This document shows positions 18,646 through 28,507 of a stretch of DNA of 64,000 bases, piece after piece. How positions within the stretch are numbered: the first letter of the stretch is position 1; each line of letters starts with the position of its first letter. The stretch lies in assembly GCF_014304815.1 (NCBI RefSeq), contig NZ_CP047958.1:1860001-1924000 (forward strand), read 5' to 3'. The notes under the pieces are model-generated. The model worked only from the letters and a program-made list of their open reading frames with translations, had not been told where the DNA came from and ran no database searches. The stretch comes from Synechococcus sp. MIT S9220 (lineage in GTDB: Bacteria > Cyanobacteriota > Cyanobacteriia > PCC-6307 > Cyanobiaceae). Position numbers and translations under genes: made by a program.

Positions 18646-18772
18646 CCACCGCGACAAGGTCCTGAGCTGAATCTTGACGAAAGGGACTAAGAAGACCGAG
18701 GATCTTTGTTTGTCTTTCGATTGCGGTTCAGGCCAAATCGGCTTGTCCGAGCCTGACCGCGTCCCTCAGCAC

Positions 18773-19147
18773 ATGGCCGAAACCAGCTCCACAACCTCTG
18801 CAGCTCCCGAAACAGGGTCTTACGCGATCGTCGAGGCCTCCGGTCAGCAGTTCTGGCTGCAGGCCAATCGTTACTACGATCTCGACCGGCTCAATGCTGA
18901 GGTCGACGCAACCGTCACCCTCGACAACGTTCTTTTGGTGAAGGATTCCAAGGGCACAACTCTTGGCAAGCCTTATGTCAAGGACGCCAGTGTTGAGCTG
19001 AAGGTGATGGCGCACCGCCGCGGCCCCAAGGTGATCGTTTACAAAATGCGCCCCAAAAAGAAGACCCGTCGCAAGAATGGTCATCGTCAGGAGCTGACCA
19101 GAGTCATGGTTCAGTCGATTTCCGTCAGTGGCAAAGCCATCAGCTGA
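18773..19147 (+). CDS. rplU: 50S ribosomal protein L21
   Basis: Large-subunit ribosomal protein that binds 23S rRNA together with L20. The L21 core starts GSYAIVEASGQQFWLQANRYYDL and ends in the basic region KVIVYKMRPKKKTRRKNGHR. An extra 15-residue N-terminal Ser/Thr/Ala stretch precedes it. ATG at 18773 is used; a longer frame back to 18674 is not supported. rpmA follows after 48 bases, the near-universal L21-L27 pair. Confidence 0.97.
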   Translation: MAETSSTTSAAPETGSYAIVEASGQQFWLQANRYYDLDRLNAEVDATVTLDNVLLVKDSKGTTLGKPYVKDASVELKVMAHRRGPKVIVYKMRPKKKTRRKNGHRQELTRVMVQSISVSGKAIS

Positions 19148-19195
19148 TCATCCAGATCCACCTCAACGAACGTTCTCCTCTTCAAAATCCTCCCC

Positions 19196-19462
19196 ATGGC
19201 TCATAAGAAAGGCACAGGTTCAACACGTAACGGCCGCGATTCCAATTCCAAGCGTCTCGGCGTGAAGGCTTACGGCGGAGAATCCGTCACCGCCGGCTCC
19301 ATCCTGATCCGTCAGCGCGGCACCTCAGTGCTGCCTGGAGTCAATGTGGGTCACGGCAAAGATGACACTCTCTTTGCTCTAACCGATGGCGTCGTAAAGT
19401 TCGAGACGATTAAGCGCGGTCTGCGCAATCGCAAGCGCATCAACATCACAGCGGCGGTCTGA
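19196..19462 (+). CDS. rpmA: 50S ribosomal protein L27
   Basis: Large-subunit protein whose N-terminal tail reaches the peptidyl transferase centre. The 88-residue sequence begins [20 protein letters not shown] and contains [20 protein letters not shown] and [10 protein letters not shown], all invariant L27 blocks. It is cotranscribed with rplU. A strong hairpin that could end this transcript lies 80 bases downstream, inside the convergent gene. Confidence 0.98.
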   Translation: MAHKKGTGSTRNGRDSNSKRLGVKAYGGESVTAGSILIRQRGTSVLPGVNVGHGKDDTLFALTDGVVKFETIKRGLRNRKRINITAAV

Positions 19463-19480
19463 CCAGAACGACTTCTCCCG

Positions 19481-19942
19481 TCACGGGCTCCGCTCCGAGC
19501 TCAGCGCCAGACGGGTTGTCAACACAAGACCAATCACAGTGAGCCCCAGAACAACCCATGTTCTGGGGCTTTGTTCATGCAGGGCATCCGCAAGTTCCAG
19601 AGGCAGAGCGAGACCGAGCACCCCGACAAGCAACCACTCGCCCCAGCGGCGTCCAACCCAGGTGGCCCAGGCCGCTACAAGGATCAAAGCGGCGTAGAGC
19701 CCCGAAACCAAGGCCAGACGCATCAGACGTGTTGGGCCCAGCAGGGTTCCCTTCGCTGCCAGCGAAGAAAGGAATTGACGGTCCGCATTCCCCCAGGTTT
19801 CGGCGAAATCAGAGAGTTCGGCGTAATGAACATCACCAAACACGGCGGCCAGGCTGATCGCGAACAGAGCCCCGGCGAGCAGCAGCTTCTTGATCACAAT
19901 TAAGCGAACCAGCAAGCGCCCTTGTCCGGCGATCTGTGCCAT
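19481..19942 (-). CDS. DUF2127-like membrane protein
   Basis: A 153-residue protein with four likely membrane segments: about 12-35 (LIVIKKLLLAGALFAISLAAV), 72-92, 97-117 and 128-147. The N-terminal IVIKKLLLAG pattern followed by a short loop rich in polar residues fits the DUF2127 family, whose function is not known. It is convergent with rpmA. The + strand terminator of rpmA overlaps codons near its C-terminus. Confidence 0.65.
   Translation of the reverse strand: MAQIAGQGRLLVRLIVIKKLLLAGALFAISLAAVFGDVHYAELSDFAETWGNADRQFLSSLAAKGTLLGPTRLMRLALVSGLYAALILVAAWATWVGRRWGEWLLVGVLGLALPLELADALHEQSPRTWVVLGLTVIGLVLTTRLALSSERSP
19542..19575 (+). terminator. Hairpin terminator of rplU-rpmA, inside the convergent gene
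   Basis: Perfect 11-bp stem AGCCCCAGAAC (19542-19552) with GTTCTGGGGCT (19560-19570), 7-base loop, followed on the plus strand by TTGTTC. On the minus strand there is no T-run, so it should act on plus-strand transcripts, ending rplU-rpmA. It overlaps the coding sequence of the DUF2127-like gene. Confidence 0.6.
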
Positions 19943-19954
19943 CGATCGTTTCGG

Positions 19955-20716
19955 CTAGACGTTCTCAAGCGGACGGTAGACCCTTGTTGTGATCAGCAAG
20001 GGATGAAACAGCTCGAGGAAACGACTCTGAAGGCAGAGGAAAAAGTCCTCCACCAACTGCGGTTCATCGAAATGGAAGGGGTACTCACCGTCATGCCCTT
20101 TGAAGAAATACCAGTTGAGTAGTGCCCGACCGCCGGGAGTGAGGCGGCGGTGAAACTCCATGAGCTGCGCCGAGGGGTCGGGGAGGTGTTCCAACACATC
20201 AAGGCAAACCACCGTGTCGAAACGCCGCCCCGGAAGGCTGTCGAGATCGCGATGGACACTCACACGCTCCTGAAGTCCCAGACGGAATGCACGATCCTGC
20301 ACGAATGCACGGTTCTGTGGATTGAGATCGACAAACCAGACATGCCGAACGCTCTCCAGCCCCGCTGCAGCCAGAGCATGCGTTCCGATCCCGCCTCCAA
20401 AATCAAGCACGTCACCATGCGCAAACTGCTGCTGCAGCCGCAAGGTGTCGGCGATGTAGTCGGCACTGCTGAGATGCCATGCTGCCAATTCGAACAAATG
20501 GCCCGTGCCAACGGTGTCCTCATAGAAATCAGCAGCTCGCTCGGGGTCAAAAGCTCCCGGATGCATCGCCGCCAGATCCTCCGTGCTCTGGGGCAATCGC
20601 TCGGCAACATCCGCCGCTGAGAGCGACAGATAAGACGCCAGATGCTCCTTCACGGAGAAGCCATTCTCGAGAAACTCCTGAATATCCACAGCAGCGGAGG
20701 CATTAAGTGGCTGCAT
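19955..20716 (-). CDS. Class I SAM-dependent methyltransferase
   Basis: A 253-residue Rossmann-fold methyltransferase. Motif I is VLDFGGGIGTHALAAAG (about residue 98), motif II acidic FVDLNPQNRAF, and motif IV VVCLDVLEHLPDPSAQLMEF, with LTPGGRALLNWYFFKG as the post-motif strand. The substrate cannot be read from the sequence; the small catalytic-site signature of quinone or lipid methyltransferases is absent. It is divergent from truB. Confidence 0.8.
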   Translation of the reverse strand: MQPLNASAAVDIQEFLENGFSVKEHLASYLSLSAADVAERLPQSTEDLAAMHPGAFDPERAADFYEDTVGTGHLFELAAWHLSSADYIADTLRLQQQFAHGDVLDFGGGIGTHALAAAGLESVRHVWFVDLNPQNRAFVQDRAFRLGLQERVSVHRDLDSLPGRRFDTVVCLDVLEHLPDPSAQLMEFHRRLTPGGRALLNWYFFKGHDGEYPFHFDEPQLVEDFFLCLQSRFLELFHPLLITTRVYRPLENV

Positions 20717-20797
20717 GAAGCTTCAGGACGCGACCGGGCAAACCTACGTGCGAGCCCACTGATGCCAAAGGCAAAGTGCCACAGTCGACAGCTGGAC

Positions 20798-21700
20798 ATG
20801 GCTTGCACCTTGACTGCGCCTATCGGCTTCGCCGTCATTGACAAGCCTGCTGGGCTCACCTCCCATGCCTGCGTCGCACGCATTAGGCGGCTGCTGGGCA
20901 TCCGCAGGGTTGGTCATGGCGGCACTCTGGATCCAGCGGTGACAGGCGTGCTGCCGATCGCCGTGGGACAGGCGACACGACTGTTGCCGTACCTACCTGG
21001 TGAGAAAACCTATCGAGGCGTGATCCAGCTAGGGATCAGCACCAACACCGACGACCTGCAAGGTGAGGAACTGTCCAGACAATCCGTCCCCGATCTGGCC
21101 TCAGAAACACTGGATCAGACACTCAGTCTGTTCCGCGGCGCCATTCGCCAACAGCCCCCTCAGGTTTCAGCGGTCCACGTGGATGGTGAGCGTGCTTATG
21201 CCAGGGCCCGTCGCGGCGAGCAGATGGAGCTTGCAGCACGGTCTGTGACCATTCATCAACTGCATCTCTTGGCATGGGATGCTGCACTAGCCCAGTTGAG
21301 CGTGGAGGTGCACTGCTCAGCAGGCACCTACATCCGTTCACTGGCCAGAGATCTCGGAGCAGCACTCGGATGCGGAGGTTGTCTGGCCAGTCTCAGGCGG
21401 ACCCAGGCCCTCGGCTTCCATGACCACCAGGCGGTACCTCTGCCTGATGCTCCAGACGTGGTCGGCCAAGGCGAAATCACCTTGCTTCGGCCGGAGCTGG
21501 CCTTGCCTCATCTGCCTCAGCGCCTGCTCACTGCGAGCGAACAGCTGGACTGGAGCTGTGGGCGCAGGATCACTCCTGGCATCAGCGGCACGGCGGATGC
21601 TGTGGTCATTCTCAGTGAGGGTGGGCGCATGCTCGGACTCGGCGTGCCCGATGCAGAAGATGGTCTGAAACCGAAGGTGGTGTTTGAAGCTCGGGGCTGA
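20798..21700 (+). CDS. truB: tRNA pseudouridine(55) synthase
   Basis: Makes pseudouridine 55 in the T-arm of tRNAs. Key blocks in 300 residues: GFAVIDKPAGLTSHACVARI, the catalytic GHGGTLDPAVTGVLPIAVG (with the nucleophilic Asp), and the Arg-containing CSAGTYIRSLARDLG. The C-terminal extension is short. ATG at 20798 gives a normal N-terminus; a longer frame from 20642 runs through the divergent methyltransferase and was rejected. Confidence 0.96.
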   Translation: MACTLTAPIGFAVIDKPAGLTSHACVARIRRLLGIRRVGHGGTLDPAVTGVLPIAVGQATRLLPYLPGEKTYRGVIQLGISTNTDDLQGEELSRQSVPDLASETLDQTLSLFRGAIRQQPPQVSAVHVDGERAYARARRGEQMELAARSVTIHQLHLLAWDAALAQLSVEVHCSAGTYIRSLARDLGAALGCGGCLASLRRTQALGFHDHQAVPLPDAPDVVGQGEITLLRPELALPHLPQRLLTASEQLDWSCGRRITPGISGTADAVVILSEGGRMLGLGVPDAEDGLKPKVVFEARG

Positions 21701-21751
21701 TGCTGCAACCTCAGTAATTTGCTTTGAAGCAGACGGACGCCGAAGCATCCG

Positions 21752-22507
21752 ATGGCAGGCCACAGCAAATGGTCCCAGATCAAACGCACCAAGGCGGTGG
21801 TGGATGCCAAGCGAGGTGCTGTGTTCACCCGGATCGGACGCGAAATCACGGTGGCTGCACGCCAGGGCAGTGACCCCGATGGCAACTTCCAGCTGCGCAC
21901 CGCGATCGTCAAGGCCAAGGCCGCTGGCGTACCAGCGAGCAATATCGAACGTGCCATCGCCAAAGGCTCTGGCAAGGCTGGTGACACGCAACAGCTTGAA
22001 TCAATCCGCTACGAGGGTTATGGCCCGGGCGGAGTGGCTGTGTTGGTGGAGGCACTGAGCGACAACCGCAACCGCACAGCAGCGGCTGTGCGGTTGGCGT
22101 TCAGCAAACACGGCGGCCACCTCGGTGAAAGCGGATGCGTGAGTTATCTCTTCCAGCACCGCAGTGAAGTAACCCTCCAGGACCCAGTCATTGATGAGGA
22201 GGCATTACTGGAATGCCTGCTCAATCTGGAGGCCGATGGTTATGAACTCAGAAGCGGCGAAGAGGCCTTGATCCATGGTCCCTTTGAAGCACTCGAATCC
22301 CTCCAGAACGGACTCCGCGATCAAGGCTGGGGAGTCTTGGAATGGTCACACTGCTGGCACCCTCTCACTCAGGTGAGACCGGACAATGAAGACAACATCC
22401 AACAGTGTCTGAAGTTGCTGGATGCCTTGGAGGACCTCGACGACATCTGCAATGTCAGCGCGAACCTCGAATTGAAGAACGAACTGAGGGATGAGCTGAG
22501 CGAGTGA
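21752..22507 (+). CDS. YebC/PmpR-family regulator or translation factor
   Basis: A 251-residue YebC-family protein, beginning [20 protein letters not shown] with [11 protein letters not shown] and [11 protein letters not shown], invariant in the family. Members have been described as DNA-binding regulators and, more recently, as factors that relieve ribosome stalling, so the role here is open. The C-terminus overlaps the last 53 bases of the convergent oxoprolinase gene. Confidence 0.93.
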   Translation: MAGHSKWSQIKRTKAVVDAKRGAVFTRIGREITVAARQGSDPDGNFQLRTAIVKAKAAGVPASNIERAIAKGSGKAGDTQQLESIRYEGYGPGGVAVLVEALSDNRNRTAAAVRLAFSKHGGHLGESGCVSYLFQHRSEVTLQDPVIDEEALLECLLNLEADGYELRSGEEALIHGPFEALESLQNGLRDQGWGVLEWSHCWHPLTQVRPDNEDNIQQCLKLLDALEDLDDICNVSANLELKNELRDELSE

Positions 22508-25500
22508 TTGGATCAAAGCCACCGCCACCGGGAGTGGCGATCAGCAATCGATCCCCTGCATCGACCTGAAGCTCCACGCAACCATCCAGCACCTGCACAG
22601 TTCCATCAGCACGGGTTAACAGAGCCGTTCCCGTTGCACCCGGTTCTCCACCGGTCAGACCAAAAGGGGCGACGGTCCTGGAACCAGACAACAACGCTGC
22701 AGTCATCGGTTCCAGAAAGCGGAACTCCCTCACAAGGCCGTCTCCTCCTCGCCAGCGACCAGCTCCACCGCTGCCTCGGCGGAAGCCGAAACGTTCCAAC
22801 CTCACTGGATATCTCTGCTCGAGAATCTCCGGGTCCGTGAGCCTGGAGTTGGTCATATGCGTCTGTACACCGCTTGATCCAGAGAAACCCTTGCCTGCTC
22901 CTCCGCCTCCGGCGATGGTCTCGTAGTACTGCCGACGCCCGTCACCGAAGGTGAGGTTGTTCATCGTGCCCTGGCCCGCGGCCATCACCCCGAGCGACGC
23001 AAAAAGCAGATTGCAGAGAGCCTGCGAGGTTTCCACATTGCCGCCGACCACTGCGGCCGGTGCGCTGGGGTTGAGCAGGGATTCCTCCGGGACAATCAGG
23101 GTTAATGGCCGAAAACATCCGGCATTCAGGGGAATCGGCTCCTGAACCAGACAACGGATCACATACAGAACCGCAGCCTTGGTCACCGCCAATGGAGCAT
23201 GGAAATTGTGCATGCCCTGGGGACTTGTCCCACGGAAATCGAGCAAGACTTGTTGCCGTTTCCGATCGACCGTCAAGGCCAGCTTGAGCTTGGCACCGTT
23301 ATCGAGCGCAACCTCAAAGGTCCTGTCCTCAAAGCAGCCGATCAGCCTCTGAACGGTTCGCGCCGCATGATCCTGAACGTGCTGGAGATAGCGCCGAACA
23401 CGCTGGCGGCCCTCAAGCTGCAGCAGCTGATCGAACAGTTCAGTCCCCAGATGATTGGCGGCTGCCTGGGCCTGAAGATCTGCCCAGAGCAGTTCGGGGT
23501 CTCTGGGAGGTGAGCTGACCCGCTCCAGACACTGATTCCAGGCCGAACGATCCGGCGTTCCCCGTGGGTTCAAGAAGTGATTGCGCACCAGCAGACCTTC
23601 CTCCTCAATGCTGGAGCTGAAGGGAGGCATCGAACCTGGTGTCAGCCCGCCTACATCCGCGTGGTGCCCGCGACAGGCCACAAAGGCGAAGGGATCGGGG
23701 TCTCCCTCCACGAAGCAGGGTGTGATCGCGGTGATGTCGGGCAAGTGGGTGCCACCGTGGAATGGATCGTTGCTGATCACGGTGTCTCCGGCCGACAACG
23801 CAGGCCTCTCCCCTTGGCGGATCTGACCGAGAAGATCCTCAACCGCATCACCCATCGAACCCAGGTGCACGGGAATATGAGGAGCGTTGGCGACAAGCGC
23901 CCCCTGTGCATCGAACAGCGCACAGGAGAAATCCATCCGCTCCCGCATATTCACGGAACGACTGGTCTGACGCAGCCGCTCTCCCATGCGCTCAGCAATT
24001 TGCATGAAACGGTGATGGAAGAGGCTGAGATCAACAGGATCCGGGTCCGAGTGCTGGTCGGAACTCACTGCACTGGCATCCGCCCCGGCAGAGGAGCGTT
24101 CAGCGGCAAGCCTCGATGAAGCCTCGAGCAGCACACTGCCGTCAACCAGCAGCCGGGCCGTCCAACCTGACTCCAGGACGATGGCCGCCGTGGGGTCCAG
24201 GATGAGCGCGGGCCCCGATAGAGGCTGATCGCGCTTCAATTGCAAGCGCTCCAGCACAGGCACCTCACACCAACCCTGCTCTCTGCAATGAACGCGAGCA
24301 CGCTGAACCATGGTTGATCGAGCAACCGATGCAGTGGCTGCGGTTCCATGACCTTCAAAGGTTGATGGCGAGGAGCTCTCCGCGATCGCATCCAGCACCT
24401 CCACCTCGAGGCGTTCGGCGATCAGAGGAGCAGTGCGAGGCGGCGCATAGCCAAACCGACGTTGATGCGCCTGGTCAAACAAGCTTTCCAGCTGATCCTG
24501 ATCCAGCTCTTCCACAGCTGAGACCAGGGAGAGCATCAGCCCTTGTTCCGAAGAGGCATCGCGCAGCTCAAGCCTGATCTGATGCTCTGGTGTTGTTGTG
24601 GAAGCTGCCGTGAGCTTCTGCAGATCCAGGAACGCCGTGTTCAGATCCGACCTGACCATGGCGGGCAGCTGAGCGAGCAGATCAGCATCCAGAGGACGGC
24701 GGATCGACCGCTGATGCAGCTGACGCTGACGGGCCTGCCCAAGGCCATAGGCCGAGAGCACACCCGCCAGAGGATGCAACAGCACCTGACCCAGCCCCAG
24801 AGATTCGGCCAAGCGACAAGCCAGCTGCCCTGCGGCACCGCCGTAGGCAATCAGTGCCCCTCCACGGATGTCATGCCCACGGAACAGCGACACGTGGCGG
24901 ATCGCTCCCGCCATCGCCTCGACAGCGAGGTCAAGAGCACCTTCGGCCAGCTGCTCAGGAGCCTGACCCAGTTGCGATGAAAGCGCCTGGAACTGATCCC
25001 GGGTCGCCTGAAGATCAGGAGTCTGATCGCGGTCCGGTCCGAACACCGCCGGGAAGGCAGTCACCTGAAGCCGGCCCAGCAGCAAATGACAATCCGTGAT
25101 GGCCAGAGGTCCACCTCGGCGGTAGCAGGCTGGGCCTGGGTCAGCACCTGCCGAGCGTGGACCCACCATGAGGCGACCGCCATCGCCACTGACAATCGAT
25201 CCCCCTCCTGCCGCCACGGTGTGGATCGGCAGCCGCGACGCTGTCAGCTGAAATCCGGCAATCTCCGTTTCAGCACTCCGTTCCCACTCCCGGTCGGCAG
25301 CGCCCGCCGGCAGGCAAAACACATCCGTGCTCGTGCCCCCCATATCCACACCCACCAGGGCGGAAGCACCAAGGCCAGCTTGTTGAGCGGCAGCAACAGC
25401 TCCGACCATGCCGCCGGCCGGACCCGACAGGATCGTGTCTTTGGCAAGCAGCGAACTGGGGTGCTGCAAAGCCCCACTGGATGTCATGACCCGCAATCGG

Positions 25501-26201
25501 GTCTGATCCCCCAAAGCGGCTTGGACCTGTGCCAGGTAGGCGGACAGCACAGGCCTGACGGCAGCCTCCACCAGCGTGGTTTGTCCTCTGGGAACCAGGC
25601 GCGGCAATGGGCTGGCCTCATGGGAACAGACCACCGTCTTGAACCCCGCGGTGCGCACCAGCTTCGCCAGAGCCTTTTCATGCACAGGATCACGCCAGGC
25701 ATGCATCAGAGCGATGGCACAAGAGCGGATCCCGGCCTTGCGATGACGCCCAAGCCTCTGCATGAACCCATCGTCGAGCCGCAGTGCTTCCAACTCCCTC
25801 CCTTCCGCATCCAGACGACAGGGGACCTCTTCAACGGCGGCCAGCAGCGAAGGTGGCTCGGGAATTGCCAACGCAAAAAGATGCTGACGGTGCTGGTCAC
25901 CGATCAGCAACAGGTCCTCCAGACCGCGATTGGTCACAAGCAACACAGGCTCACCAGCTGCCTCAAGCAGTGCATTCGTGGCCACGGTGGTGCCCAACCG
26001 CAGTTCCTCGATCAATCCAGGATCAATCCGCTGCTCCGGAGTGAGTCCCATCAATTCGCGCATGGCCGCAACAGCCGGATCTCCGGGAGCGTCCGGCTGC
26101 TCCGACAGCACCTTGCGCACCAACAGCTGGCCAGAAGGATGACGTGCCACCAGATCGGTGAAGGTGCCGCCACGGTCAATCCAGAACTGCCAGCGGTTCA
26201 A
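22455..26201 (-). CDS. 5-oxoprolinase / hydantoinase, fused A and B domains
   Basis: Large cytosolic enzyme of 1248 residues. The N-terminal half is the HyuA-type ATPase domain ([34 protein letters not shown]); the C-terminal half from about residue 725 is HyuB-like ([44 protein letters not shown]). This fused layout matches eukaryotic and some bacterial ATP-dependent 5-oxoprolinases that open pyroglutamate to glutamate, but hydantoin substrates cannot be excluded. Start is TTG at 26201 overlapping the nagB stop (TTGA). It is the last gene of a coupled trio and overlaps yebC convergently. Confidence 0.85.
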   Translation of the reverse strand: MNRWQFWIDRGGTFTDLVARHPSGQLLVRKVLSEQPDAPGDPAVAAMRELMGLTPEQRIDPGLIEELRLGTTVATNALLEAAGEPVLLVTNRGLEDLLLIGDQHRQHLFALAIPEPPSLLAAVEEVPCRLDAEGRELEALRLDDGFMQRLGRHRKAGIRSCAIALMHAWRDPVHEKALAKLVRTAGFKTVVCSHEASPLPRLVPRGQTTLVEAAVRPVLSAYLAQVQAALGDQTRLRVMTSSGALQHPSSLLAKDTILSGPAGGMVGAVAAAQQAGLGASALVGVDMGGTSTDVFCLPAGAADREWERSAETEIAGFQLTASRLPIHTVAAGGGSIVSGDGGRLMVGPRSAGADPGPACYRRGGPLAITDCHLLLGRLQVTAFPAVFGPDRDQTPDLQATRDQFQALSSQLGQAPEQLAEGALDLAVEAMAGAIRHVSLFRGHDIRGGALIAYGGAAGQLACRLAESLGLGQVLLHPLAGVLSAYGLGQARQRQLHQRSIRRPLDADLLAQLPAMVRSDLNTAFLDLQKLTAASTTTPEHQIRLELRDASSEQGLMLSLVSAVEELDQDQLESLFDQAHQRRFGYAPPRTAPLIAERLEVEVLDAIAESSSPSTFEGHGTAATASVARSTMVQRARVHCREQGWCEVPVLERLQLKRDQPLSGPALILDPTAAIVLESGWTARLLVDGSVLLEASSRLAAERSSAGADASAVSSDQHSDPDPVDLSLFHHRFMQIAERMGERLRQTSRSVNMRERMDFSCALFDAQGALVANAPHIPVHLGSMGDAVEDLLGQIRQGERPALSAGDTVISNDPFHGGTHLPDITAITPCFVEGDPDPFAFVACRGHHADVGGLTPGSMPPFSSSIEEEGLLVRNHFLNPRGTPDRSAWNQCLERVSSPPRDPELLWADLQAQAAANHLGTELFDQLLQLEGRQRVRRYLQHVQDHAARTVQRLIGCFEDRTFEVALDNGAKLKLALTVDRKRQQVLLDFRGTSPQGMHNFHAPLAVTKAAVLYVIRCLVQEPIPLNAGCFRPLTLIVPEESLLNPSAPAAVVGGNVETSQALCNLLFASLGVMAAGQGTMNNLTFGDGRRQYYETIAGGGGAGKGFSGSSGVQTHMTNSRLTDPEILEQRYPVRLERFGFRRGSGGAGRWRGGDGLVREFRFLEPMTAALLSGSRTVAPFGLTGGEPGATGTALLTRADGTVQVLDGCVELQVDAGDRLLIATPGGGGFDPITRSAHPSVRSSIRGSR

Positions 26202-27007
26202 GACAACAGCGGAAGATGGGCACCGGCCGCATCATCGACCCAGAGATGCACGCTTGAGTGGCTTTGCAGCCAGCTGGCGGGAACGTCGGCACTACAAGGG
26301 TTCAGCAACGCTGTGCGCAGAATCTCCGCCTTGGCCGCTCCGGTCACGATCAGATGGATCTCATCGGCAGCAAGAATCTCATCCAGACCAAGGGTGATGG
26401 CCTGCTCAGGCACCTCTTCGGAGTTTCCCCCGAAAGCACTGGCATTCTGAATTCGCGTAGCTTGCTGCAACGTCACCACGCGGCAGCGACTGCCGGCTGG
26501 AGATGGCGGCTCATTGAAACCCACGTGACCGTTACCACCTAGGCCCAGCAGCTGAAGGCCGATCCCCCCTGCGTGATGCAGCGCAGATCCATAGCGTCTC
26601 GCCTCCTCGGCAGGATCTTTGGCCGTTCCATCCGGCAGCTGCAACTGGCAGGGAGAAAGCTCGAGATGACAACCCAACTGGGCATGCATATAGGCGGCGA
26701 AGCTGCGGCTATCACCTGGCGGCAGGCCAACGTATTCATCAAGGTTGAAACTCAGCCAGCAGCGCTTCAACTGTTCAAGCTGCGGCGCCGGCCATGTCAT
26801 CAAACGCTGAACCAGGGCCGCGTAAAAGGGTTCCATGGTCCTTCCGGTCGCCATTCCCAACGGCTTGAAGCGCTCATGGTCAAGGGCCGTGGCGAGATAG
26901 GCAGCGACATGATCCACAATCGCCTCCATCAATGCGCGCGGATCCGGGCGGTGCTGCACCGCACATCTGGACAGAAACTGGGGCACGCAACGATCGCGGC
27001 AGGTCAA
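26198..27007 (-). CDS. nagB: Glucosamine-6-phosphate deaminase
   Basis: Converts glucosamine-6-phosphate to fructose-6-phosphate and ammonia. In 269 residues the NagB signatures are SFNLDEYVGLPPGDSRSF (active-site Asp) and LLGLGGNGHVGFNEPPSP (catalytic His and Glu), plus AITLGLDEILAADEIHLIVTG and AKAEILR. The E. coli Asp in GNDGH is Asn here, as in many Gram-positive NagBs. Start TTG at 27007 overlaps the SpoIID-like stop; the first ATG is 26 codons later. No nagA or nagK is in the window. Confidence 0.85.
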   Translation of the reverse strand: MTCRDRCVPQFLSRCAVQHRPDPRALMEAIVDHVAAYLATALDHERFKPLGMATGRTMEPFYAALVQRLMTWPAPQLEQLKRCWLSFNLDEYVGLPPGDSRSFAAYMHAQLGCHLELSPCQLQLPDGTAKDPAEEARRYGSALHHAGGIGLQLLGLGGNGHVGFNEPPSPAGSRCRVVTLQQATRIQNASAFGGNSEEVPEQAITLGLDEILAADEIHLIVTGAAKAEILRTALLNPCSADVPASWLQSHSSVHLWVDDAAGAHLPLLS

Positions 27008-28419
27008 CCCATCAAGGCTGGCTCCGAACCGGCCCTGAATGCCACTGATGGGTCATCAGCCGGTCGGTACGGCCTGATCGTTGCCCCGCGGTAGTAGTGA
27101 TGGAGAATTTCACGGAAATCAGCGCCCTGACTGGCCAGACCGTGGGCTCCCCACTGGCTCATGCCCACACCGTGGCCATAACCCTGGCCTTCTGCTTCCA
27201 GCACAATCGTGCCGCGAGAAGTTCTTGGAGTTGTTCCAGCGGGGATCAATGAGGCTCGGCGCGAGCTGAGTGGAGGAGGAGGCAAGGGGGGTGCTGCCAT
27301 GACGCGACCAGCTGGACCCTGATCAGCCACTCCGCTGAGACCGCTGGCGGAATCACGCCAGAGTCCGATCAGCTGCGGCGGTGATTCCGAACCATGATCG
27401 ACAGGATCGATGGACTCGATTGCATCTCCTCGGTCTCCCTGCAGCAGGGAAAAGCTCACCATCGTGCTCTTCAAGCCCAGGCGCTGTCGCAGTTGACGAC
27501 CCGTGAGCACCAATGATCCAAGCGGACCTTGAATCCGCGCTGAACGCACCCTGCCGGTGGAGCTGGTGCTGAGCACACTCAACCGCTCCAGTCCGCCAGT
27601 CTCCTCAAAGCGGCGGCGTAGATCACCGGCCTCGAAACGCTGGTTCCAGCGATGCACAGGACTGTGCTGGTCGTGATCTTGAACGCTCACGAGGTAGGGG
27701 AGCTGGTTTTGCCAAACCTCGCCACTCGGCTCAGTGGATCCCCCTGAACTGCTGTGAAAAACAGCATTGATCAAACGGCCGCCATGCACCAGAACCAGCG
27801 AGCGCGTTGTGGCAACCGCTTCCCTAGTTCTTGGAGTTTCAGATTCGATTCCCTTGTAGACCTGGCTGCTCACCGTGGCCTTCACATCGAAATCCGCCTT
27901 GCGTCCTCGTTGGCGAAGGGCGTAGGTCCGAGCAGCGACGGCCTGAGCTTGCAGAGCTGCCAGAGGCCACTTTGCTGGCATCTCACTGCCCACAACACTG
28001 GGAAGATACGTCTCGATACCCAGCTGATTGATCGCCTGGATCCTGCCGCCGCGGACCAGCAGCAGCAGATCACCGCGATAGCGGCGGCGCCCGAGCCAGA
28101 TACCGCGAGGATCAGTCGTGCTGATCCGAAGCGAGGCATGGCCATGGGAGCGGCCCTCCGCGATCGTCAGCCGACCATCCCGCAAGCGAACCTGCAGACG
28201 CTGGAGGCGGCGTTCGTTATTGGCGAGGCCGTGCACCAGCAGGGGCTGATCGCCATCGGCGCGCAGGATCAACTCCGAACCTTCGGCCACCAACACACGC
28301 ATCTGCGGCTCCTGAGCGGTCACCGCAGTCCTGGCTTCAGCAACCAGAGCAACCACGACAACTGGCAGCATCAGAGCTACTCCAGCAGCAGCCCGACCGA
28401 TGGAGATGTGCAGAACCAC
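27004..28419 (-). CDS. SpoIID/LytB-domain cell-wall protein, likely secreted
   Basis: SpoIID proteins are lytic transglycosylases that cut glycan strands lacking peptide stems. Here, after a hydrophobic N-terminus (VALMLPVVVVALVAEA), the SpoIID core is seen as INQLGIETYLPSVVGSEMPA, LQAQAVAARTYAL (with the catalytic Glu in SEMPA), VSSQVYKGIESETP, VFHSSSGGSTEPSGEVW and the ending GYGHGVGMSQWGAHGLA. The frame is open back to 28560 but would overlap the divergent rnz gene; GTG at 28419 or ATG at 28371 are more likely starts and this is unresolved. Stop overlaps the nagB start by 4 bases. Confidence 0.8.
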   Translation of the reverse strand: MVLHISIGRAAAGVALMLPVVVVALVAEARTAVTAQEPQMRVLVAEGSELILRADGDQPLLVHGLANNERRLQRLQVRLRDGRLTIAEGRSHGHASLRISTTDPRGIWLGRRRYRGDLLLLVRGGRIQAINQLGIETYLPSVVGSEMPAKWPLAALQAQAVAARTYALRQRGRKADFDVKATVSSQVYKGIESETPRTREAVATTRSLVLVHGGRLINAVFHSSSGGSTEPSGEVWQNQLPYLVSVQDHDQHSPVHRWNQRFEAGDLRRRFEETGGLERLSVLSTSSTGRVRSARIQGPLGSLVLTGRQLRQRLGLKSTMVSFSLLQGDRGDAIESIDPVDHGSESPPQLIGLWRDSASGLSGVADQGPAGRVMAAPPLPPPPLSSRRASLIPAGTTPRTSRGTIVLEAEGQGYGHGVGMSQWGAHGLASQGADFREILHHYYRGATIRPYRPADDPSVAFRAGSEPALMG

Positions 28420-28507
28420 TCGGGAGGCCAATGGTTGCTCAGTGTGCCCCGCCCAGCGGACTGCAGCCAGGCCTTCATGGCAGATTGACCATTGAGCCCA
28501 CCATGCC

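Noticed and set aside
18674-18772. N-terminal extension of rplU
   Set aside because: The sequence before ATG 18773 is not like L21 and overlaps the promoter region.
25086-26450. 454-residue frame antisense to the oxoprolinase gene
   Set aside because: Spans the real gene and nagB; composition (Arg, His, Gln, Ser) is typical of a shadow of G+C-rich coding DNA.
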